From positions 1 through 5,129 of the forward strand of contig JALRFL010000083.1 in the NCBI GenBank assembly GCA_023259875.1: DNA of 5,129 nucleotides, in the 5' to 3' direction. The translations under genes were made by a program, and so were the position numbers. The stretch comes from Alphaproteobacteria bacterium. GTDB lineage: Bacteria > Pseudomonadota > Alphaproteobacteria > Puniceispirillales > UBA1172. Under the pieces are notes generated by a model. It saw nothing but the letters and a program-made list of their open reading frames with translations. It made no database searches and had not been told where the DNA came from. Each line of letters begins with the position of its first letter. Position 1 is the first letter of the stretch. Below are positions 1 through 4,839 of the stretch, in pieces.

Positions 1-203
1 GAAGTACTCGGTATAAAATAACGTTTCTAACTATTAAGAAGAAAGAGGGAGCTAAATTAAATGCTGTTTACTATCCATTAAGTATTAAAGGAATAAATAA
101 ACTAGATCGTAGAGAAAGAAGTTATTGTAGAATTAAACTTAAAGAGAATGAAGTTAGTTTTTTTAATGATCAAATAAATTTAAAGAATAAAAATTTAAGA
201 TAG
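1..203 (+). CDS. C-terminal tail of an unrecognised lysine-rich protein (partial, 5' end outside window)
   Basis: The third reading frame is open from the left edge to a TAG at 201-203, giving 66 codons with no start needed inside the window. In DNA of only about 24 % G+C (48 of 203 bases counted), where stop codons are frequent by chance, an open stretch of this length suggests real coding. The peptide is rich in Lys, Asn, Arg and Ile. It begins STRYKITFLTIKKKEG, has a central YYPLSIKGINKLDRRERSYC and ends in a charged NKNLR tail. No transmembrane segment or catalytic motif is visible and I do not recognise a family. Base and codon use (AAA, AAT, TTA, ATA, AGA) is unlike the genes from position 539 onwards, which suggests horizontal origin, for instance an island, prophage or surface-polysaccharide locus. 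That origin is inference. Confidence 0.5.
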   Translation, partial: STRYKITFLTIKKKEGAKLNAVYYPLSIKGINKLDRRERSYCRIKLKENEVSFFNDQINLKNKNLR

Positions 204-229
204 GGTGCAATATCTCTATATTCACTTAC

Positions 230-268
230 CTGTAAAACAAACTGTTAAACAATCGTGCATGTTGACAG
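230..268. repeat. Short tandem plus inverted repeat cluster, CTGTNAAAC type
   Basis: CTGTAAAACAA (230-240) is followed after one base by CTGTTAAACAA (242-252), a 12-bp-period tandem pair with one mismatch over 11 bases. GTTGACAG at 261-268 reads CTGTCAAC on the other strand, a related copy in inverted orientation. The inverted copy contains the TTGACA that could serve as a -35 element. Spacing near one helical turn is compatible with a protein-binding site such as an operator or a recombinase arm site. The copies are short and A+T-rich, so chance is a real alternative. Confidence 0.3.
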
Positions 269-397
269 ATACAATACATCACATAAACTGGCAGAATACT
301 GTAGTTCAATTGATAAGTGGTGCATCGTAGTAGCGCAGACCTACTCTCCGAGCGCGCCATTCCTCCTTGAGCCCCCTTTATCATCCCGAGATGCGCC

Positions 398-417
398 TTG
401 CCGCGGTTTTCCGGCAA
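398..417. other. Hairpin in the G+C-rich intergenic patch
   Basis: TTGCCG (398-403) and CGGCAA (412-417) are a perfect 6-bp inverted repeat around the 8-nt loop CGGTTTTC. No T-run follows on either strand, so it is not a canonical intrinsic terminator. It could be part of an untranslated leader, a small RNA, or the remains of a repeat element. Only the inverted repeat itself is seen; any role is unknown. Confidence 0.35.
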
Positions 418-477
418 TGTCCGAAAACGCTTAGGGCTGACGCCAAACACATTTGGCTGATATTTCTAAAAACAATG

Positions 478-506
478 TTGAAATTGCTCTCTTAAACAGA
501 AATACT
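478..506 (+). promoter_or_regulatory. Candidate sigma-70 promoter for the 2OG-Fe(II) oxygenase gene
   Basis: TTGAAA (478-483, five of six to TTGACA) is separated by exactly 17 nt from AATACT (501-506, four of six to TATAAT). Transcription would start around 512-514 and give a leader of about 26 nt before the ATG at 539. That layout argues against translation from the upstream ATG at 515, which would sit at the very 5' end of the message. This is a consensus match only. Confidence 0.35.
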
Positions 507-526
507 CAAATTCCATGTTGAGGTGT

Positions 527-533
527 GAAGGGG
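527..533 (+). promoter_or_regulatory. Ribosome binding site choosing the ATG at 539
   Basis: GAAGGGG at 527-533 lies 5 nt before the ATG at 539. The in-frame ATG at 515 has no comparable purine-rich sequence before it (CTCAAATTCC precedes it). This supports a protein starting MSNLEIHD, eight residues shorter than the longest open frame. Confidence 0.6.
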
Positions 534-538
534 ATATC

Positions 539-1372
539 ATGTCAAACCTAGAGATTCATGACATTGTCAATTTAGATCAGTATCCGATTATAGATAACCA
601 ATCGGCGGCCTATCAAGCGTTGGTGGAAAACATGGCAGAGCAATATGCCAGGGATTCCTCATGCTTGTTGCCAAATTTTATCTTGCCCAAGGCGGTGGCG
701 GCAATGGCATCCGAAGCCAGCGATGTTTCTGTAGATTCCTTCCGAAGCGATAACCTTCACAACAGCTATCTTGAACATGATAACGCCGACTTTCCCAAAG
801 ATCACCCCAGACGTCGGCTTGAAAGAACCGCGCTCAATGTTGTGGGTTGCGATCAACTCTATCCCGATGGGGGATTGGTCACATTATATAAATGGGAACC
901 GTTGAGGCGGTTTATGTCGGATATCCTCGGTTATCCTTCGTTATATCGTCTGGCAGACCCAATGGGCGCCATTACGATAAATGTCATGAATGAAGGGGAT
1001 AATCATGGATGGCATTATGATGAGTCGCTGTTCACGATTTCCGTCATGCTTCAAGCGTCTGAAGAAGGCGGCGAGTTTGAATATGTTCCCGGCCTCAGAA
1101 GCCCTCATCATGATGACTATGAAACCTTGGGCCAAGTGCTGGATGGAACTTATGACAACAGTGTCAAAATCCCTATCACGCCAGGGGCACTTCTTTTGTT
1201 TGGGGGGCATTATCTGTTGCACCGCGTCACAAATGTGAAAGGGGCAAAGACGCGGTTTATCACCACCTTATGTTTTAAGGATAAACCGGGGATTACCAAC
1301 AGCCCAAAAGTCAGAGAGCTGTTCTATGGCCGGCAAGAACCGATTTATACGCATGATTTTGTAGATAGATAA
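539..1372 (+). CDS. 2-oxoglutarate/Fe(II)-dependent oxygenase, BesD/HalD-like fold, hydroxylase-type HxD triad
   Basis: This is a 277-residue soluble protein with the 2OG-Fe(II) oxygenase double-stranded beta-helix core. The metal ligands are visible as H159-Y160-D161 in GWHYDES and the distal H228 in LLHRVT. R239, 11 residues further on in KTRF, is placed to bind the 2-oxoglutarate carboxylate. The segment AITINVMNEGDNHGWHYDESLF, the EGGEFEY strand (176-182) and the GALLLFGGHYLLHRVT strand are typical of the family containing the free-amino-acid halogenases BesD and HalD. The spacing of the two His ligands (69 residues) is close to that in BesD as I recall it. BesD-type halogenases replace the Asp of HxD with Gly to make room for chloride; here Asp161 is present, so oxygen insertion (hydroxylation) is predicted. 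The substrate is unknown; an amino acid or other small polar molecule is inference. No signal peptide is present, so it is cytoplasmic. It has its own candidate promoter, and the nearest downstream gene is 135 bp away, so it may be monocistronic. Confidence 0.85.
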   Translation: MSNLEIHDIVNLDQYPIIDNQSAAYQALVENMAEQYARDSSCLLPNFILPKAVAAMASEASDVSVDSFRSDNLHNSYLEHDNADFPKDHPRRRLERTALNVVGCDQLYPDGGLVTLYKWEPLRRFMSDILGYPSLYRLADPMGAITINVMNEGDNHGWHYDESLFTISVMLQASEEGGEFEYVPGLRSPHHDDYETLGQVLDGTYDNSVKIPITPGALLLFGGHYLLHRVTNVKGAKTRFITTLCFKDKPGITNSPKVRELFYGRQEPIYTHDFVDR

Positions 1373-1411
1373 AGTCATAAGCCTAAGCAGGAAATTGCAC
1401 CAAATCCCCAT

Positions 1412-1425
1412 AGCAAAGCTTGGCT
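1412..1425. other. Imperfect palindrome upstream of the Nudix gene
   Basis: AGCAAAGCTTGGCT in the 135-bp gap between the oxygenase and Nudix genes is palindromic at 12 of its 14 positions, around the core AAGCTT. It has no loop, so it suits a dimeric DNA-binding protein better than an RNA hairpin. I see no confident promoter or terminator elsewhere in this gap. Confidence 0.25.
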
Positions 1426-1507
1426 CACTTTACTTATTCTTATGAAATGTAGTAGTTTTTCTCAGGTCAAATCTTAAACCTTTGCGTTTGGTAGTGTCCT
1501 TCACAAG

Positions 1508-1990
1508 ATGAGCTTATCCATGATACATAAAATTGGTGCTATCCCCTTTGCTGTGCGTGATGATCGCATCGCCATTCTGTTTGTGACCTCACAACGCCGT
1601 GGGCGCTGGATTTTGCCAAAAGGAAACCTGCTTAGCCAAGAAAGCCACAAAAGAGGCTGTCAGCGCGAAGCGTTTGAAGAGGCCGGCGTGAAAGGAAAGG
1701 TGCTAAAACACTTCCCCTTAACGGTTGTGATTGGCAAATCCGCAGATGAAAGGCTTGATAAAGTGGCTGTGACTTATTACCCACTTCTGGTCACAAACCA
1801 AGCGGATGATTGGCCCGAAGCAGAAAAACGCCAACGCCACTGGGCACTTCTTGAGGATGCTATTCGGGTCACGGATCGTGAGGATTTTCACACCCTCATT
1901 CATCAGTTTGAGGCGATTAAGCCGTGGGTCCTAGAGACAACAAAGCATAAAATATCAAAGCTGAAAGCAAAGCAGACGCCGGCACAGTAA
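1508..1990 (+). CDS. Nudix hydrolase, diphosphoinositol polyphosphate phosphohydrolase-like
   Basis: This is a 160-residue cytoplasmic enzyme with a complete Nudix box, GX5EX7REXXEEXGV, at residues 39-61: G39, E45, R53-E54, E57-E58 and G60-V61. The Glu residues bind Mg2+ and the enzyme cleaves a nucleoside-diphosphate-X or similar diphosphate bond. The strand before the box, GRWILPKGN (32-40), and the N-terminal IGAIPFAVRDDRIAILFVTSQRR-type strands match the DIPP/Aps1-like branch. That branch acts on diadenosine polyphosphates, inositol pyrophosphates or related polyphosphates; the exact substrate cannot be read here. The C-terminus (about 144-160) is a Lys-rich tail. The first ATG is used because the in-frame stop at 1475-1477 leaves no earlier ATG, GTG or TTG. 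It has no good Shine-Dalgarno, and a second ATG at 1520 is possible. Its last 24 codons overlap the end of the convergent phosphate transporter gene. Confidence 0.88.
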   Translation: MSLSMIHKIGAIPFAVRDDRIAILFVTSQRRGRWILPKGNLLSQESHKRGCQREAFEEAGVKGKVLKHFPLTVVIGKSADERLDKVAVTYYPLLVTNQADDWPEAEKRQRHWALLEDAIRVTDREDFHTLIHQFEAIKPWVLETTKHKISKLKAKQTPAQ

Positions 1991-3419
1991 CAACCCATGC
2001 CGCGGAAATCGAATAAACAAACCGCCGCCTCACCAATTTGCGTTTCATCCGGATGCTGACATTCTCAAACGCTTCTTCGGCGGTGTGGTTGAGAATGTGG
2101 CCGGGCTTTCGCCGCTTCTTATTGGGATATTCCAGAAATTCCCGAAGAAAACCAACACCAAAGATCGCCCCGATCGCAATATGAGTTGAGCTGACCGGCA
2201 AGCCTAAAGTCGTGGCAATCAACACGGTGATCGCAGAGGCCAGAGCCACCGAATATGCCCTAGGCGCGTTAAGTCGGGTGATTTTTTGACCAACCGTATT
2301 GATCAGCTTTGGGCCAAATAGCAATAAGCCGAGCGCTAACCCAATCGCCCCAATTAACATCACCCAAAAGGGAATGATGACTTTTGCCTCAAGGCTGGTG
2401 CTTGTTAATGTGGATACGATTGCCGCTAATGGCCCAACCGCGTTCGCCACATCATTGGCGCCATGGGCAAAACACAGCAAAGATACCCCCATAATCAAAG
2501 GCAGATTAAAGAGCGTATAAATATCTTTTTTCTTATTCCCAATATGGTTCGCCCTGCGCGCGATAAAGGAAATTGACCCTACCCAAGACAGGAAAAAAAT
2601 ACCAAAAGACACGGCAATGATGGTTATGATATCTGGTTTCCAGATTTTCTTTAATCCCTTCATCGCCATATAGGCGGTAAATGCCCCGCCCATCACACCG
2701 ATCAAAATAGGCACCCACTTGCGCGCCGCCAGATTGCGGTCTGGTTGATTGAGAATGCGGCTTTTAATAATCATCAACAAAGCCGCCGCGACCATGCCGC
2801 CAAAGACAGGTGAGATCACCCAGCTCGCCGCGATCTTTGACATAGTGACCCAATTCACCACATGAAAACCTGCCGCTGCGATACCGCCGCCCATGACGCC
2901 GCCAACAATAGAATGTGTGGTTGATACTGGCGCATTGAGAAATGTGGCCAGATTGATCCACAACGCCGCCGCTAATAACGCACTTAGCATCAGATAGCGA
3001 AAGACCACAAGATCAATGCCGCTATCGGTTGAGATAATCCCCTTGGCTACGGTTTTCACTACATCACCGCCAGCCAGCAACGCGCCTGCGCTTTCAAAGA
3101 TGGCGGCGATAATCACGGCGGCGGTAACCGTTAGCACCTTGCCGCCAACCGCCGGCCCCATATTATTAGCCACATCATTTGCGCCAATATTCAGCGCCAT
3201 GTAACCGCCAATCACAGATGCGGCAACCAGCATAAGAATATTTTCTGGCGCAACATGAAGATTCGCATTCCCTAACACCCCAGCAAGCACCATGAAAAGC
3301 AAGGCTAAGGCAAAAGGGATCATTCGTCCGCGTATCTGCTGTGCCTTGCCAGACATATAGTCAAAGCGATTCAGATCATTGACATAGCGCTGCGAGGGAT
3401 TTTTTTGGTTTTTGCTCAT
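1917..3419 (-). CDS. pit: PiT-family inorganic phosphate transporter
   Basis: This is a 500-residue inner-membrane symporter that imports phosphate, in bacteria usually as a metal-phosphate complex with protons. Both halves of the inverted-repeat PiT fold are present. GANDVANNMGPAVGGK (79-94) is paired with PVSTTHS (164-170), and GANDVANAVGP (320-330) is paired with PVSSTH (408-413). Around eleven or twelve hydrophobic segments can be seen, starting at about 34-50 and ending at 470-495. A hydrophilic N-terminus (1-32), a cytoplasmic loop (about 218-235) and a basic stretch (about 431-468, KKRRK and RMKRKLVRRR) separate them. The length equals that of the E. coli PitA class. The ATG at 3419 is chosen over an in-frame GTG at 3461 because it has AGGA (3431-3428) 8 nt upstream. 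No PhoU/DUF47 gene is adjacent. The gene ends inside the Nudix gene and is divergent from the acyl-CoA dehydrogenase. The symbol is a family-level assignment. Confidence 0.95.
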   Translation of the reverse strand: MSKNQKNPSQRYVNDLNRFDYMSGKAQQIRGRMIPFALALLFMVLAGVLGNANLHVAPENILMLVAASVIGGYMALNIGANDVANNMGPAVGGKVLTVTAAVIIAAIFESAGALLAGGDVVKTVAKGIISTDSGIDLVVFRYLMLSALLAAALWINLATFLNAPVSTTHSIVGGVMGGGIAAAGFHVVNWVTMSKIAASWVISPVFGGMVAAALLMIIKSRILNQPDRNLAARKWVPILIGVMGGAFTAYMAMKGLKKIWKPDIITIIAVSFGIFFLSWVGSISFIARRANHIGNKKKDIYTLFNLPLIMGVSLLCFAHGANDVANAVGPLAAIVSTLTSTSLEAKVIIPFWVMLIGAIGLALGLLLFGPKLINTVGQKITRLNAPRAYSVALASAITVLIATTLGLPVSSTHIAIGAIFGVGFLREFLEYPNKKRRKPGHILNHTAEEAFENVSIRMKRKLVRRRFVYSISAAWVVTVPASALLSALIFYALLSLGPTA

Positions 3420-3427
3420 GGGAAGCG

Positions 3428-3431
3428 TCCT
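3428..3431 (-). promoter_or_regulatory. Ribosome binding site choosing the PiT ATG at 3419
   Basis: On the minus strand AGGA (3431 down to 3428) lies 8 nt before the ATG. The longer GTG-initiated frame from 3461 adds 14 residues (MLDKRRFSDIRTLP) that look like translated leader. Confidence 0.5.
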
Positions 3432-3526
3432 AATGTCAGAAAACCTACGCTTGTCTAACACTCTTTTGGGGACATTTCACTTGCTTTTCTCAATAAAAAC
3501 CCATTTTTTTGTAAATGATTTATGCC

Positions 3527-3555
3527 TCGACTAAACTTTAGCTTGAGGTTAGAAT
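3527..3555 (+). promoter_or_regulatory. Candidate sigma-70 promoter for the acyl-CoA dehydrogenase gene, with internal palindrome
   Basis: TCGACT (3527-3532, four of six to TTGACA) and TAGAAT (3550-3555, five of six to TATAAT) are separated by exactly 17 nt. The spacer begins with the perfect palindrome CTAAACTTTAG (3531-3541), which overlaps the -35 element. A regulator bound there would block polymerase. A transcription start near 3562 would leave a leader of about 80 nt before the ATG at 3641. It lies in the 221-bp divergent gap; I found no comparably good promoter for the transporter on the other strand. Confidence 0.4.
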
Positions 3556-3628
3556 TTTACGATTTCTCAACGCATGGGTGTTTGCGGCGATATCCAGCCT
3601 AGACCCGATAGCTAACAGAAAACTATTG

Positions 3629-3634
3629 AAAGGA
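3629..3634 (+). promoter_or_regulatory. Ribosome binding site choosing the ATG at 3641
   Basis: AAAGGA at 3629-3634 lies 6 nt before the ATG at 3641. The longer in-frame GTG at 3578 would add 21 residues that are not typical of the family and has no such site. Confidence 0.65.
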
Positions 3635-3640
3635 AACGAA

Positions 3641-4813
3641 ATGTCGGCCTCTTCTGATCCGTCTCTTTTAGATGAGATCCGTTCAGCAATTCGCAAAATC
3701 TGTGGTGATTTTCCCGGACAATATTGGCGTCAGTTAGATCAGGAGCGCGCTTATCCTACCGCTTTTGTTGAGGCTTTGACAGCGTCAGGCTGGTTAGGGG
3801 CGCTGATTCCCGAAGAATACGGCGGCGCAGGGCTAAATATTCAGGCCGCAACGGTCATCCTTGAAGAAATCCACGCGGCCGGATGCAATGCCGCCGCTTG
3901 CCATGCCCAAATGTACACCATGGGAACAGTATTACGCCATGGGTCAGATGAACAGAAACAGAAATACCTGCCTGCGATTGCTGATGGAAGTTTGCGCTTG
4001 CAAGCCTTTGGCGTCACAGAGCCAACAAGCGGCACGGATACGCTGGCTCTGAAAACAACGGCTAAACCGACTGATAAGGGCTGGGTCATTAATGGTCAGA
4101 AAATCTGGACCTCACGTGCCGAACATTCAGACCTTATGCTCTTGCTTGCGCGCACAACCCCGCGCGATCAGGTTGCTAAGCGCACCGATGGCCTATCGGT
4201 ATTTCTGCTGGAAATGAAAGATTTGGTCGGGCGCGGTATCACCATTCGGCCTATCCGTACCATGCTAAACCATGCCACCACCGAAGTGTTTTTTGACAAT
4301 GTGGAAATTCCTGCCGATGCCTTAGTTGGCGAAGAAGGCCAAGGGTTTTCTTATATTCTTTCAGGCATGAATGCCGAACGCATCTTAATTGCCGCGGAAT
4401 GTATTGGTGATGCCAAGTGGTTTTTAGACAAAGCCACGCAATACGCCAATGACCGAAGCATTTTTGGTGGCCCAATAGGCCAAAATCAAGGGGTGCAGTT
4501 TCCCTTGGCAAAGGCCTATGCCCATATGCTAGGGGCGGAGCTGATGGTGGCAAAAGCTGCTAAACTTTATGATGAAGGCGCCGCGCACGGTATTGAGGCT
4601 AATACCGCTAAGATGCTGGCGGCGGATGCCTCATGGGAGGCAGGGGAGGCGTGCTTGCAAACTCATGGGGGTTTTGGTTTTGCCGAAGAATATGATGTGG
4701 AAAGAAAGTTCCGCGAAACGCGCCTCTATCAAGTAGCACCCATTTCTACCAATCTGATTTTATCGTTTCTTGCTGAAAAAGGACTTGGCTTGCCAAGGTC
4801 TTATGGAAAATAA
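3641..4813 (+). CDS. FAD-dependent acyl-CoA dehydrogenase with IVD/LCAD-type catalytic Glu position
   Basis: This is a 390-residue soluble flavoenzyme of full family length, expected to introduce an alpha-beta double bond into an acyl-CoA and pass electrons to electron-transfer flavoprotein. Domain order is as usual: an N-terminal helical domain (about 1-120), a central beta domain (about 121-230) and a C-terminal helical domain (about 235-385). Both family signatures are intact: GVTEPTSGTDTLA (124-136) and QTHGGFGFAEEYDVERKFRE (340-359). KIWTSRAEHSD (154-164) is the usual flavin-facing stretch. At the site of the common C-terminal catalytic Glu (YEG in medium-chain enzymes) this protein has Y363-Q364-V365. 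E246 in MNAERILIA matches the alternative base position of isovaleryl-CoA and long-chain acyl-CoA dehydrogenases, so activity is expected. Chain length or branching preference of the substrate cannot be assigned. The gene is divergent from the phosphate transporter and probably co-transcribed with the EamA gene 26 bp downstream. Confidence 0.93.
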   Translation: MSASSDPSLLDEIRSAIRKICGDFPGQYWRQLDQERAYPTAFVEALTASGWLGALIPEEYGGAGLNIQAATVILEEIHAAGCNAAACHAQMYTMGTVLRHGSDEQKQKYLPAIADGSLRLQAFGVTEPTSGTDTLALKTTAKPTDKGWVINGQKIWTSRAEHSDLMLLLARTTPRDQVAKRTDGLSVFLLEMKDLVGRGITIRPIRTMLNHATTEVFFDNVEIPADALVGEEGQGFSYILSGMNAERILIAAECIGDAKWFLDKATQYANDRSIFGGPIGQNQGVQFPLAKAYAHMLGAELMVAKAAKLYDEGAAHGIEANTAKMLAADASWEAGEACLQTHGGFGFAEEYDVERKFRETRLYQVAPISTNLILSFLAEKGLGLPRSYGK

Positions 4814-4824
4814 TTTTCCCATAA
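4801..4824. other. Hairpin spanning the acyl-CoA dehydrogenase stop codon
   Basis: TTATGG (4801-4806) pairs with CCATAA (4819-4824), and AAAA (4807-4810) pairs with TTTT (4814-4817). This leaves one bulged C at 4818 and a 3-nt loop that is exactly the TAA stop codon (4811-4813). The ten-pair stem has only two G-C pairs and no following T-run, so termination is unlikely to be efficient. It could influence message stability or coupling to the next gene. Confidence 0.45.
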
Positions 4825-4829
4825 ATCAT

Positions 4830-4833
4830 AGGG
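4830..4833 (+). promoter_or_regulatory. Ribosome binding site of the EamA-family gene
   Basis: AGGG at 4830-4833 lies 6 nt before the ATG at 4840. The second in-frame ATG at 4873 has only a weak CCCCAG before it, so the first ATG is preferred. Confidence 0.45.
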
Positions 4834-4839
4834 CCATTC

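Larger units (their letters stand above)
204..538. other. 335-bp intergenic region with mixed base composition
   Basis: I see no convincing gene between the partial left gene and the oxygenase. Composition changes twice: 204 to about 320 is A+T-rich, 321-450 is about 58 % G+C (76 of 130 bases), and 451-538 is A+T-rich again. The first part holds the CTGTNAAAC repeats. It also contains a TTGACA at 262-267 followed after 16 nt by TAAACT at 284-289, a possible but weak sigma-70-type promoter with no gene close downstream. The G+C-rich middle contains one hairpin (398-417). The last part holds a candidate promoter and the ribosome binding site of the oxygenase gene. No Rho-independent terminator for the left gene is visible directly after its stop codon. 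Confidence 0.6.

Noticed and set aside
262..289. TTGACA with TAAACT 16 nt downstream as a promoter.
   Set aside because: The -10 matches only four of six and no gene starts within about 240 nt, so it is mentioned in the intergenic note but not called.
295..335. GTAGTTCAATTGATAAG looks like the D-arm of a tRNA, which would have suited an island junction.
   Set aside because: The D-stem does not pair, no T-arm GTTCGAATCC-type sequence follows, and no acceptor stem closes.
226..450. A 74-codon minus-strand open frame starting with GTG and reading FGVSPKRF near its start, which recalls the end of AraC-type DNA-binding domains.
   Set aside because: An in-frame TAG lies only six codons upstream of the GTG, no helix-turn-helix precedes the motif, there is no spaced ribosome binding site, and the frame crosses the composition break into A+T-rich DNA. 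A short motif match is not enough, though a decayed remnant cannot be excluded.
391..495. A 34-codon plus-strand frame from an ATG, reading MRLAAVFRQC onwards.
   Set aside because: It has no ribosome binding site, no recognisable family, and it runs antisense to the other weak frame in the same patch.
515..538. Extended N-terminus MLRCEGDI for the oxygenase.
   Set aside because: The strong GAAGGGG site lies inside this stretch and serves the ATG at 539; the upstream ATG has none and lies at the predicted transcript start.
941..1238. Frames of 80-93 codons on both strands inside the oxygenase gene, and similar frames inside the transporter and dehydrogenase genes.
   Set aside because: They lie wholly within confidently identified genes, have no family features, and are shadows of biased codon use.
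3420..3461. CTGACAT on the minus strand upstream of the phosphate transporter as a PHO box.
   Set aside because: Only one half resembles the CTGTCAT repeat and there is no second copy at the proper 11-bp spacing.
3578..3640. Extended GTG start for the acyl-CoA dehydrogenase.
   Set aside because: The AAAGGA site 6 nt before the ATG at 3641 and the usual family length of 390 residues favour the shorter form.
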